Shown here one piece after another: positions 34,481-44,200 of a DNA stretch of 64,000 nt. This DNA is from Pandoraea horticolens. GTDB taxonomy: Bacteria; Pseudomonadota; Gammaproteobacteria; Burkholderiales; Burkholderiaceae. The position numbers and the translations under genes were made by a program. The stretch covers positions 62,001 through 126,000 of the forward strand of contig NZ_CABPSM010000002.1 in the NCBI RefSeq assembly GCF_902459555.1. The letters run 5' to 3'. Position 1 is the stretch's first letter; every line of letters starts with the position of its first letter. Below the pieces are notes generated by a model. It saw only the letters and a list, made by a program, of their open reading frames with translations. It made no database searches and was not told the DNA's origin.

Positions 34481-35755
34481 TCATGCACTGGCGGGCCGCG
34501 GCTGCCGGACCGGCGGCGCTGCGCGCTCGTCATTGATCGGGAAGTGCAGGGCTGCCGCCACGGCACCCAGAATCGCCGTCGCGGCCCAGATCAGGTTGTA
34601 GGAGCCAGTAACGTCGAGTACGTAGCCACCCAGCCACGCACCGAGAAACGAGCCGACCTGATGGCTCATGAAGCACAGGCCGAAGAGCGTTCCCAGATGC
34701 TGTGTGCCGAAGACTTTCGCCACCAGACCGCTGGTGAGCGGCACGGTGCCGAGCCACGTCAACCCCATGACGGCGGCGAAGATCACCACGCTCGTGTCGG
34801 ATTTCGGCAGCAGGAAGAAGAGTGCGATGGCCGCCCCGCGAATCAAGTACAGCCAGCCAAGGACGTGATGCTGACGATACCGTCCGCCAAGCCAGCCGCA
34901 AGCCCAGCTTCCCACCATATTGAACAGACCGATCAGCGCCAGCGCGGTGGCGCCCAGGCCGACGGGCATGTGACACATCAGCAGATAGCCGGGCAGGTGG
35001 GTGGCGATGAACGCCAGTTGAAAGCCGCAGGTGAAGAAGCCGAGCGTCAGCAACTGATAGCCGCGATGGCTGCGCGCCTGACGGAGCACTTCGCGTAGCG
35101 AGACGTGTTCGCCGTCGTTGCCTGAAGTGGGGGCGGCGGCCTTGCCGGCCGCATTGCCGCGCCGGCGCAACGTCATGAAGAGGCCGAGCGGGGCGGCACA
35201 GCACAGGATCAGCGCGAGGGCGAAGAGCGACGTCGACACGCCGTAAGTCTGACGCAGGCCTTGTGCGATAGGCACCAGCGCGACCTGTCCGAGCGAGCCG
35301 CCGGCGCTCACGAGCCCCATCGCCATCGTGCGCTTCTCCGGCGTGACGGCGCGGCTGACGGCGGGCAGCACCACACCGAACGTCGTGCAACTGATGCCGA
35401 GTCCGACCAGCACGCCGAGACCGATGACAAGCCACATTCCGGAGGGCGCCAGTGCCGCCATGGCCAGCCCCCCGGCGAACGCAAACGCGCCGAAAGCGAC
35501 GGCGGGGGCCGGGCCGTGACGGTCGGCCATCGCACCGGCAAACGGCTGTGCGAATCCCCATACGAGGTTGTGCAGCGCGATGGCGAAGGCCACGAGGGTG
35601 ACGGGCACGCCGCGATCGTACGAGAACGGATTGATGAACAGACCGAACGTCTGCCGGGTGCCCATTGCGGCACTCAGGACGAGTGCCCCGGCAATGATGA
35701 TCAGGGTGATGCGGTTTTGCAGCGAGGGCACTGCCGAAGCCATGGGTTCTTGCAT
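34481..35755 (-). CDS. MFS transporter
   Basis: 424-residue major-facilitator permease of the monocarboxylate/oxalate-antiporter-like group. The N-terminus LVLSAAMGTRQTFGLFINPF matches that group, as does FAQPFAGAMADRHGPAPAV between helices 2 and 3. Twelve hydrophobic segments are visible, with a polar central loop (about 200-222). AGGAGG lies 10 nt upstream of the ATG. The LysR gene upstream in the same direction is its probable regulator. The substrate is unknown. Confidence 0.87.
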   Translation of the reverse strand: MQEPMASAVPSLQNRITLIIIAGALVLSAAMGTRQTFGLFINPFSYDRGVPVTLVAFAIALHNLVWGFAQPFAGAMADRHGPAPAVAFGAFAFAGGLAMAALAPSGMWLVIGLGVLVGLGISCTTFGVVLPAVSRAVTPEKRTMAMGLVSAGGSLGQVALVPIAQGLRQTYGVSTSLFALALILCCAAPLGLFMTLRRRGNAAGKAAAPTSGNDGEHVSLREVLRQARSHRGYQLLTLGFFTCGFQLAFIATHLPGYLLMCHMPVGLGATALALIGLFNMVGSWACGWLGGRYRQHHVLGWLYLIRGAAIALFFLLPKSDTSVVIFAAVMGLTWLGTVPLTSGLVAKVFGTQHLGTLFGLCFMSHQVGSFLGAWLGGYVLDVTGSYNLIWAATAILGAVAAALHFPINDERAAPPVRQPRPASA

Positions 35756-35838
35756 GATGGTGAGTCCTCCTCACGGAAGTCTCGCAACGAAATGCCCCGC
35801 TGGCAAAGGAGTTGTGCGTTACGGCGAGTGAATTTTAT

Positions 35839-36732
35839 TCACCCGAAGGGGTGAGCCTGTTCGATGACCCAGTCGCGGAACGCCACGCACTCGGGGTGCG
35901 GTTCGATGTCGTGCGCGCAGATCAGCCAGTAGGCCCCCTGTGCTGGCGTGGTGATGTCGTGCGCCGGCACGAGGGCACCGCTCGCGAGATAGCCGTCGAC
36001 CAGCGGGCGGCGTCCGATGACCACCCCAAGGCCGGTCATCGCCGCGTCGAAGGCCATTTGAATGTTGTCGAAACTCAGCCCGCCCTGGGCGTCGAAGTCA
36101 TCGATGCCTGCGCCTTCGATCCAGCCTTGCCAGTCTTCACTGGCGCTGGTCACGTGAATTCGTGTGACGGCGCGCAGGTCGAGCTTGCCGTTGCCATCGG
36201 CATGGCTCGCACGATACTCGGGACTACAGACGGGAACGAATCGTTCGCCGAACAGCCGGTGCCAGGCGTCGCTCGCGACCGGTGCGCGCGACAGGCGGAT
36301 GGCGAAGTCGAAGCCGTCGGCCGGGAAGCCCACCTGTCGCTGAGACGTGTCCATTGTGATGTCGATGTTCGGCATACGTTGCAAGAACGTGTCCAGGCGC
36401 GGCAGGAGCCAGCGCGAGGCGAGAGTTGGGGCGCAGGTAATGGCGATGGCGCGCGAGGCGTCCGGCGTGGGCAGACGTCGCGTGCCGGTGAGCAGCAGCG
36501 AGAAGGCTTCGGTCACGTAGGCGAGATAGTCGACGCCTTCCGGAGTGAGCGAGAGGCCTTGCGGCGAGCGGGTAAACAGGGCGACGCCAAGCGTCTGCTC
36601 CAGCCCCACGATGCCGTGGCTGACGGCGCTCGGCGTGAGATGCAGTTCGGCGGCGGCGCGTTTGAAGCTCTGGTGACGCCCGGCGGCTTCGAACAGGCGC
36701 AGGGCGGATAGCGGTGGCAAGCGGGGCGGCAT
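35839..36732 (-). CDS. LysR-family regulator, GcvA-like
   Basis: 297-residue regulator. The winged helix-turn-helix covers residues about 7-66 (LSALRLFEAAGRHQSFKRAAAELHLTPSAVSHGI). The effector domain has the GcvA-type sequence AIRLSRAPVASDAWHRLFGERFVPVCSPEYR. It lies 83 nt upstream of the MFS gene in the same direction. Repeats of a CTGTACCGG motif in the gap on its other side may be its binding site or that of another factor. Confidence 0.92.
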   Translation of the reverse strand: MPPRLPPLSALRLFEAAGRHQSFKRAAAELHLTPSAVSHGIVGLEQTLGVALFTRSPQGLSLTPEGVDYLAYVTEAFSLLLTGTRRLPTPDASRAIAITCAPTLASRWLLPRLDTFLQRMPNIDITMDTSQRQVGFPADGFDFAIRLSRAPVASDAWHRLFGERFVPVCSPEYRASHADGNGKLDLRAVTRIHVTSASEDWQGWIEGAGIDDFDAQGGLSFDNIQMAFDAAMTGLGVVIGRRPLVDGYLASGALVPAHDITTPAQGAYWLICAHDIEPHPECVAFRDWVIEQAHPFG

Positions 36733-36896
36733 CGGGTGAGGTGTCGAGCGGTCGGTGAGCGGGGGCAGGCGCGCCGGTATCGATGGCTTCGTTCGGATGG
36801 CGTCGATTTTCGCACGACGCCGGGCGTTGTGTGGCGGTGGTGCGTCGCTGGGACCGGGGGGCGGGGCGGCGGGGGGGCGACTGTCACGGTTGGCGG

Positions 36897-36934
36897 CCGG
36901 TACAGGCCTGTCCGGATTTGGCGAACTGTACCGG
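36897..36934. repeat. Inverted CCGGTACAG / CTGTACCGG half-sites
   Basis: CCGGTACAG (36897-36905) and CTGTACCGG (36926-36934) are perfect 9-bp inverted copies. A third degenerate copy, CTGTCCGG, lies between them right after the first arm, giving an imperfect close palindrome. The region lies between the LysR gene and the LysE-type exporter. Nothing else is visible in 36733-37028. Confidence 0.55.
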
Positions 36935-37028
36935 GATTCAGGCAGCGTGCGTGCCTATCCTGTGGCTCCGCGAGTTCCAAGGCGACTGCATGAGGCAGCG
37001 CTGGCGTGGGGGCTTCTGACTTTCGAAC

Positions 37029-37628
37029 ATGACGACTGAACAATTGCTGGCCTTCTGTGCTTTCGCTGTCATCACGCTGGTGACGCCGGGCCCGAACAAC
37101 ATGATGATCCTCGCTTCGGGGCTGAACTACGGCTTCGCGCGCACCTTGCCGCATCTGGCCGGCATTGCCTTCGGTTTCGCCCTGATGGTGTTTCTGACGG
37201 GCACGGGCCTGCATTCGATCTTCGTACGCTTCCCCGTGATTCACACGGTGCTGAAGTACGCCGGGGCGGCTTATTTGCTGTGGCTTGCGTGGCATTTGGC
37301 GCGCTCGGGGCCGATTGACGGTGAGCGTCGTGAGCGCGAGCGTCCCATGGGGTTTCTTGGCGCGGCAGCGTTCCAGTGGGTGAATCCGAAGGCGTGGGTG
37401 ATGGCTGTGGGCGCGATCAGCACCTATCTTCCTAATGCGTCGCATGTGCCCGACGTGATGGTGCTCGCACTGATCTATGGCGTGCTCTGTGCGCCGTGCA
37501 TTGGTTTGTGGGCGGGATTCGGCGTTGCGATGCGACGGGTGCTCACCGATGCGCGCTCGGTACGGCTCTTTAACGGTTTTGCCGCGGCATTGCTGGTGGC
37601 GTCGCTGTATCCGATTCTGGTCGAGTGA
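37029..37628 (+). CDS. LysE-family amino-acid exporter
   Basis: 199-residue inner-membrane protein with about six helices. The family signature TLVTPGPNNMMILASGLNYGF is at the N-terminus, and AAAFQWVNPKAWVMAVGAI lies in the middle. Such RhtB/LysE proteins export amino acids or related metabolites; the specific one is unknown. Confidence 0.92.
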   Translation: MTTEQLLAFCAFAVITLVTPGPNNMMILASGLNYGFARTLPHLAGIAFGFALMVFLTGTGLHSIFVRFPVIHTVLKYAGAAYLLWLAWHLARSGPIDGERRERERPMGFLGAAAFQWVNPKAWVMAVGAISTYLPNASHVPDVMVLALIYGVLCAPCIGLWAGFGVAMRRVLTDARSVRLFNGFAAALLVASLYPILVE

Positions 37629-37749
37629 TGACGCGAAGCGTCTGACGACGTGCAGGGAAGTGTGGGGAAGTGCTGCGCAGGGGCGAGGAGATTCCATCGT
37701 TATACTGACGGTTTTTACGACTCTCTTCCTCCCGACGTGAGGTATCGCT

Positions 37750-38829
37750 ATGCCCCGCATGTTCGTCAAGACACTGCCTTGTCTCGTCGCTGCCGCGACA
37801 CTCGCTTTTTCTCCACTCTCGTCGTTGGCCTGCACCCGGGTGGTCTATCTCGGCGCAAACGACGATGTCGTCACGGCGCGTTCGATGGACTGGAAGCTCG
37901 ACGTCGCCACCAATCTCTACGTGTTGCCGCGGGGCATTGCGCGCTCGGGAGAATCGGGGCCGAATTCTCTTCGCTGGACGGCAAAATACGGCAGTGTGGT
38001 CGCCACGGGTTATGACGTATCGACGACGGACGGTGTCAACGAGAAGGGGTTGTCTGCGCAGTTGCTTTGGCTGGTGGAGTCGCAATATCCGAAGTTAGAC
38101 GGGGGCGCGAAACCGGGGTTGACGATCGCGGCCTGGGCGCAATACGTCCTGGACAACTTTGCGACCGTTGCCGAAGCGGTGACCGCGCTCGAGAAGGAGC
38201 CGTTCACGATCGTGACGGACAACGTGCCGGGGGAGAACCGGCTCGCGACCCTGCACCTGTCGATGTCGGACAAATCGGGTGACAGCGCCATCGTCGAGTA
38301 CATCAATGGCCGGCAGGTGATTCACCACGGCCGTCAGTATCAGGTGATGACGAATTCGCCGACGTTCGACGAGCAACTCGCACTGAACACGTACTGGAAA
38401 CAGATCGGGGGCACGACGTTCCTGCCGGGGACGAATCGTTCGTCGGATCGCTTTGCGCGGGCGTCGTTCTACATCAATGCGATTCCGAAGAATGAAGACC
38501 CGGTCGAGGCGCTGGCGAGCGTGTTCAGCGTGATTCGCAATGCGTCGGTGCCGTACGGGATCACGACGCCGGGCGAGCCGAATATCTCGTCGACGCGCTG
38601 GCGCACGGTGGTCGATCACAAGCGCATGCTCTATTTCTTCGAGTCGGCGCTCACGCCGAATACGTTCTGGGTGGACCTGAAGAAGGTGGATTTTGCGGCA
38701 GGGGCACCGGTGAAACGGCTCGATCTTGGTAAGGATCAACGCAATACGTTCAACGGCGAGGTGTCGGGCGAGTTCAAGGTCTCGCCGCCGTTTCCGTTTC
38801 TGGGGCTGAATACGGGCAAGGCGCAGTAG
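37750..38829 (+). CDS. Secreted linear-amide C-N hydrolase (choloylglycine hydrolase / penicillin V acylase family)
   Basis: 359-residue Ntn hydrolase. A signal peptide ends SSLA at residue 27. Cleavage exposes Cys28 of CTRVVYLG as the N-terminal nucleophile, the family arrangement. TARSMDWKLD follows, as does the GVNEKGLSAQLLWL region. It acts in the periplasm on an amide such as an N-acyl amino acid, acyl-homoserine lactone, bile salt or penicillin V; which one is not evident. GAGG lies 7 nt before the ATG. The 283 bases after the stop hold no gene. Confidence 0.9.
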   Translation: MPRMFVKTLPCLVAAATLAFSPLSSLACTRVVYLGANDDVVTARSMDWKLDVATNLYVLPRGIARSGESGPNSLRWTAKYGSVVATGYDVSTTDGVNEKGLSAQLLWLVESQYPKLDGGAKPGLTIAAWAQYVLDNFATVAEAVTALEKEPFTIVTDNVPGENRLATLHLSMSDKSGDSAIVEYINGRQVIHHGRQYQVMTNSPTFDEQLALNTYWKQIGGTTFLPGTNRSSDRFARASFYINAIPKNEDPVEALASVFSVIRNASVPYGITTPGEPNISSTRWRTVVDHKRMLYFFESALTPNTFWVDLKKVDFAAGAPVKRLDLGKDQRNTFNGEVSGEFKVSPPFPFLGLNTGKAQ

Positions 38830-39112
38830 AGTTTGCGGGAGAAGGAGGATGCCGGGGAAGGGCCCGCCTGGGCGACGCGCCTGATGCAGAGTCGTTCGAT
38901 GTCTTGAGAACCACGCGGACGAACGGACGCCGCCGCAATGGCGTCGAGGTTCGTCGCGGGACTCCTGCGCGAGGCATGGACAGCGCTTCTGCGAGCGCAA
39001 GGACTTGGCTGGACCACACCAAGTCTGCCTTTTCGACTGGCGTCAATATAGTCGTGGCGGGACGGAGGCGCACGTGAGCGGGCAGAAGATGTCCATGCCG
39101 GATCCGTGTGGG

Positions 39113-40486
39113 CTATTCGACGGCTGCTTTGGTGATGACGTACTTTCCTGATTTGTCGTCAACCGTCCAGCCCAGGTTAAGGGCGATTCCGTAGTGCTGA
39201 AGCAAGACGCTCCGGTTGGTGGCTGGGAGGCCTTTGTTGCGCCTTGGGACTACGCACAGCAGTTCGATGGCATTGCCTTCCAGCGACGAGGAAATCTCCG
39301 AGGCAGGATGACTGCCGACGATTTCGCACTGGTGTTCCGGCAGGTAGTCGCTGTTCAATTCCGGTTCGGAAAGGGCATACCGGAACGTCTTACCCGGAAT
39401 TGCCGAAATATTCGTGAGATCCAGCGGCGGCGTGCGCAGGTTGGCCAGACGATAGGCGCCGCCTTTCAGAATGGTCTGACCTCTCAGGTTTTCGATGCCG
39501 TAGGTCAGTGCGAAGGTGATGCTGGCGTTGTCGGCTTGCTCGCCAGAGGATTCGAGCCATTCGGCGACCACGCCGTTGTTTCTCCGGTTAACAAAGGTCT
39601 CGCGAACGGGACCGGATTCCCCTTCGATTTCGCTGACCCATGCCCCTTCGATCACAATTCGCTTGAAGGGCAGAGGCCGGCTGCCGTCTTTGGGCAGGCG
39701 GCTGAGAATTCGCGGCGACAATTGCCGCTCGTCGAACACCAGATTCAGGTATGCCTCCGGATCGGCCATCACCAGTTCGGGTGCTCCAGGTCTTCCTTGA
39801 AGCAACTGGAAGATTTCGAACGTCAGGCGTCGCTGTTCCGGCTCGGGCATCTTGTCGAGTTTGGCGAAGACTTCGGTCATGGCGCTGCACAACTGGGCTT
39901 GTGTCGGCATCTTCTCGAGATTGGACCTGCCAACCGCGTCCAGTGCCGCCTCGTTCACGGTGGCATTCGCGCTCACTCTGTCAGCGAGCGGATAGTGTTC
40001 ATCCGGTGACGTCGGGACATTCAGTGTCATGGCTTCGACGAGCGCGATGTTCGCATTGAATTCCTCCGGGGACAGCGTTCTGGTCAACTCGGCCACGTCA
40101 GGCGTGCGCCTGCTCAGGCCGCACGCTTCTTGCCCGAAGGACATGACTTTGGACATAAGTCGAAGGATGCGCAGCCGGGCTTCGGGCGCAATGGTTGGCC
40201 CACTCAAGCCGGTCTTGCCCGCGAGCGCCTGCGGGTCGTTGAAAAATCGCACTAGGAACGTTGCCAGCCTCAGTCCCTGAGGGCTGTCCGGATCGATATT
40301 CTTGTTTCGAATGATCTGGCGAACCATCTCCGTCGATATCTTGGGCTGGGCGGAAGATAGCTTGTTGGATGAGAGCGTTTTTCCGGACTCTGTCGACAAT
40401 TTGGATTGCGCCGGACTGTCGTTGCCGAATGACACGCCGGAGGAAAGTGAGAGAACCAGAACAGCAGTTGCGATGTTAAGTCTCAT
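39113..40486 (-). CDS. Orphan secreted hypothetical protein
   Basis: 457-residue protein with a signal peptide (MRLNIATAVLVLSLSSGVSFG) and a Ser/Lys-rich linker. A helical domain (about 45-230) and a more beta-rich C-terminal part (about 270-457) follow. Two or three cysteines are spaced widely. The ATG at 40486 is chosen since the signal peptide begins there. Base composition is visibly less GC-rich than in neighbours. It lies just downstream of the tmRNA gene, a common island site, and may be acquired. No family is recognised. Confidence 0.7.
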   Translation of the reverse strand: MRLNIATAVLVLSLSSGVSFGNDSPAQSKLSTESGKTLSSNKLSSAQPKISTEMVRQIIRNKNIDPDSPQGLRLATFLVRFFNDPQALAGKTGLSGPTIAPEARLRILRLMSKVMSFGQEACGLSRRTPDVAELTRTLSPEEFNANIALVEAMTLNVPTSPDEHYPLADRVSANATVNEAALDAVGRSNLEKMPTQAQLCSAMTEVFAKLDKMPEPEQRRLTFEIFQLLQGRPGAPELVMADPEAYLNLVFDERQLSPRILSRLPKDGSRPLPFKRIVIEGAWVSEIEGESGPVRETFVNRRNNGVVAEWLESSGEQADNASITFALTYGIENLRGQTILKGGAYRLANLRTPPLDLTNISAIPGKTFRYALSEPELNSDYLPEHQCEIVGSHPASEISSSLEGNAIELLCVVPRRNKGLPATNRSVLLQHYGIALNLGWTVDDKSGKYVITKAAVE

Positions 40487-40829
40487 TGGTGCGTTGGCGA
40501 GAAAAGGAAGGGGCACCGGACCATGCCTTTGCATGCCGGTCGCTCATTCGTTTCTTTATCGACAAGACCAGGAAAATCTTGATAGTCGCTGCCTCGGCAC
40601 TCCGGCGCCTAGCAGATCGGGAAAAGAAATGGCGATCATTTCAATGATGAAGCGCCCCACCTCGAATGCAAACTTGAGGGGGCCGTAAAAAGGTTCCCTC
40701 CGTCATGGGCTGACGCCCCCTCAGCCTTCTGGAGGCCTTAGGTTCTTTGCTTCCATGTGAACGCCGCGTGCCGTTTACGTGCCATTTCTCCGACAACCAA
40801 CGACAACCAACGATAAGGAAGCAGAAATG
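40487..40829. other. Gap between the orphan gene and the tmRNA terminator
   Basis: No gene can be supported. A tandem repeat of CGACAACCAA is found near 40792-40811. There is no second copy of the tmRNA 3' end in the window, so no attachment-site pair can be shown. Confidence 0.35.
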
Positions 40830-40855
40830 AAAAACGGGCCCGAAGGCCCGTTTTT
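40830..40855 (-). terminator. Terminator of the tmRNA gene
   Basis: AAAAACGGGCC (40830-40840) pairs with GGCCCGTTTTT (40845-40855) around a 4-nt loop. The A and T ends make it work in both directions. It lies 45 nt past the tmRNA 3' end. Confidence 0.9.
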
Positions 40856-40900
40856 ACTAGGGGTTTGACCGTCTTTCGTTGTCGTCGACGGTCAGAATGG

Positions 40901-41259
40901 TGGTGGAGCCGGCGGGGATCGAACCCGCGTCCGCAAGCACTCTACGATCAGTTCTACATACTTAGTTCAGTCATTTGATTTAACCGTTTTGTCGCGGACG
41001 AACACGCTACGCAACAGCGATCCACTTGATTTTCGGCCCCGGCGCCATGGCACCACCGGAGATTAGCTGATGTAAATAACCTCGCGTGGTATTGCTACCC
41101 TAGCCCATCAGCGAGCTAGTGCGAGGCAGGCGCCCTTAGGCAGCCAGTTCGTAACGGTCGTTGTTAGCGGTTACTTAATTTCCCATTGATTAACGAGGTG
41201 ACGGGTCCTCGGTATGCCCTGATTCGCTTCGCTACCCACGTCGAAACCATGTCGGCCCC
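40901..41259 (-). ncRNA. ssrA: Transfer-messenger RNA (tmRNA)
   Basis: One-piece tmRNA of about 359 nt that rescues stalled ribosomes with SmpB. The 5' end GGGGCCG and the 3' end CGGCTCC-ACCA form the acceptor stem (one G-U pair), and CCA is encoded. The GGTTCGATCC-type T arm is visible on the minus strand near 40910-40930. The internal reading frame after AAGTAACC is GCT AAC AAC GAC CGT TAC GAA CTG GCT GCC TAA, giving the tag ANNDRYELAA. A terminator follows. Confidence 0.97.
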
Positions 41260-41288
41260 AGTGGTGGGCCAATTATGACACAAATGGC

Positions 41289-44200
41289 TCACTTCAGTGC
41301 GAAGTCCACCCGCGTGGTCGCTCCCTTATCCTTGATGCCGTCGGCATTGAGCTTCGGCGCCACCACAAACATGCGGTCCGACGCAATCTTGCCGTCCAGC
41401 CACGACCTCACCCGCTGTGCCCGCCGTTCCGCCAACGCCCGCAGATCGTCGTCGTTCACCTTGACGTTCGTCTCCAGCAGCTTTTCCATCTCGTCGTCCG
41501 GTAACGATTTGGCAAACCCGATCATGTTGCGCGGCTTGGCAAAGTCGGCCGCCTTGTACGCTGCCGTCAAATACTTGCTGCGCTCCTCCGGGCTCACCGT
41601 CACGCTTTCGACGTCGATACTCTCGCCCTTGCCGACCATCGACTTGACCTTCTGTGCCTTGATCGCGCGCTCCACCGCCACGCTGCGCAGACCGTCGGTG
41701 TCCTTCGCCGGATCGACACGGCCCACGATATCCAGTTTGAGCGCGGTACGATCCGTCAGCGCCTTCACTAGCGTCTCGAGTCGCTTCTCCTCGTCCGGTG
41801 TCAAACGTGCGCTGCCCGGCGCGAACTCAACGTACCCCAATTCCTGATCGCCGCCGCCAAATGCCGACGCCAGCAAACTGAACGGCGCCGTCACCGCCTT
41901 GACGATCAGGTTCACGAACGCCCGGAAAATCACGCCGCCAAGGCTGAACTGCGGATCGTCGAGCGAGCCGGAAATCGGGATGTCCACGTCGATTTCGCCT
42001 CGCGAATTCTTCAGCAGCGAAACCGCCAGCCGCACCGGCAAATTCGTGGCCGTCGGACTTTCCACCCGATCACCGAACGTCAGTTGGTCAATGAAGATGT
42101 GGTTGTTCGCCGTGAGCTTCGCCTGATCGAGCAAATAGTGCACGTCGACCGTGAGCTTGCCCTTTTCGATGGGGTAGCCCGCGTACTTCGTGGAATACGG
42201 CGTGAGATTGGTCAGTTCGATGCCGTCGGCCTTGGCCCCCAGATCCACGAACGCGATCGGCGCAAGCGGATTGATCTTGCCGTTGATGGCGATCGGTGCA
42301 TTGCGATTGACCTTGCCTTGCAGCACCACCTCTGCAGGTTCGGTCGTCGCGGTGCCGAACGCGCCGATGTGCCCGCCAATATCCGTCAGGTTGGCCGTGT
42401 AGTTCGGCTTGACGAAGTTGTCGGTGAAGTTGATGTTCCCGCCTTGCAGCGTGATACGTCCTATGCGGACATCCGCAGGCAGCGCCTTGCCGGCACCGTA
42501 GCCGGGCCCGCGCCGCACCGTTGTCTCGCCCGGCTTCTGCTCCTTCCTCTCGGGTTCCGTCGGTTGCCCCGCTTCCACCGAGGAAGCGGCCGCATCGAGA
42601 GGCGGCTTGGCCGACGTGCCGCCCAGCGGAACGCCTTCGTTGGCGCGCGTGAGCGAACGAGGCGCGGTCTCTTTGTTGCCGACCACGTCGGCCAGGTTCA
42701 GGCGCCCATTGGCGTTGATGATCAAACGCGCGTAGAAGCGCGACAACGCAATGCTGCCCAACTGCACGTTGGGCTTACCGCTGCCTACCGCCAGATTGAT
42801 CTGCTGCACCGACAACGCGTTCCAGCGCATGAAGTCGTCCGCCGTCAACTTGTCGAGCAAGCGGACGTTGCCGAGCGTTGCATCGCCGCGATACGTTGCC
42901 TGCGGAGTGTCACCCTTCATGGCGAAGGTGGCGCGTCCGTTGCTGGAGAGCAGGGCGCTGGCAATGCTCGCGTTCAGTTGATCGCTCATATAGGAGTCGA
43001 ACGCTGCCAGATCGAGTTGCTGCGTCTTGATCTGGAGATCGCCTGAGAGCGGCTGCGGTGTGATGTTGCCGGAGGCGTTCAGCGAACCCTTCTTGTTGAG
43101 CGTGCCGTTGACTTCGAGTTGCAATGGTTTGCTCATGTCCTGCGATGCGCCTTGCACCTTCACGTTCAGCGGCGCGAATTTCGCATTGATCGGACGGCCT
43201 TTGACGTCGCGGTCTTCGAACCCGATGCTCGCGTTCTCGAGCGCCACCTTCCCGACCTTCCACTGCCAACCACCGGCGCTCGCCTGCGACCCCGAGGCGC
43301 CGGCGGCCGTCCGGCGGCCGCGCTCCGTGCCGACACGCGCGTTCGCGCCCTGGCTGTTACCAGCGGTGGCCTTCGGTTGACCGTCCCCGGTCAGCGCGAG
43401 CAGGTTGATCTTGCCGTCCTTTTCGCGTCGTGCCGACACGTCCAGTCCGGTGACGGTCACCTCGTCGACGACGGCTTGCCGCGCGCCCAGATCGAAGCGC
43501 GAGAGTTTCGCTTCCGCTTTGGCGAGCTTGAGCGGTGCATCGCCCTTTTGGCCGGTGAGCCACTCGACCTTCTCCAGCTTGGCCGTGGCCGGCGAGATCT
43601 GTACGTTCGGCTGCTTGTCGGGAGCAAAGGCCGCATTGAACTTGGCCTGTGCGCCAACCGTGCCGCTCTTCAGATTTCCGGCGAGCGCGCCTTGCGCCAA
43701 GGGCAGCAACGGTGCGAGGGCGATCGACTGCGCGTCGAATTCACCGCTCGCGTTGTACGCATTCAGACTGAACTGGCCGTGCGCCTTGACCGAGCCGCCG
43801 CTCTGGATGCCGAGCGAGGCGTCATACGTCGCGGGGTCCTTGCCGAGCGTCGAGAATTGCTTCACGTCGATCCGGATGTTCTCCAGCGACACGCTGGCCG
43901 GCTTTGCCCCACGTTCATTGGTGAAGCGCAGCTTGCTGTCCACGAGCGAGATGTCGCCGATGAGCAAATCGAGCGGTGCGGGCTGAGCGGCGGCCTGCGC
44001 TTTCGTTTGCGCGGCTTCGGCTGCCGAGGCAGGCGTTGCGGGTCGTGCGGTCTCCTGAGCCGGAACCTGCGGTGCGCTCTTGGCCGCCTCGCTGCCCTTC
44101 GGAGACGCCGCAGCCTGATTGACCGCCCTGCCTACCGCTTTGATGACAGTCCGCTGTGGCAGCAACGCTTTCTCGACGTTGATCGACCCGCCTTTTTCCA

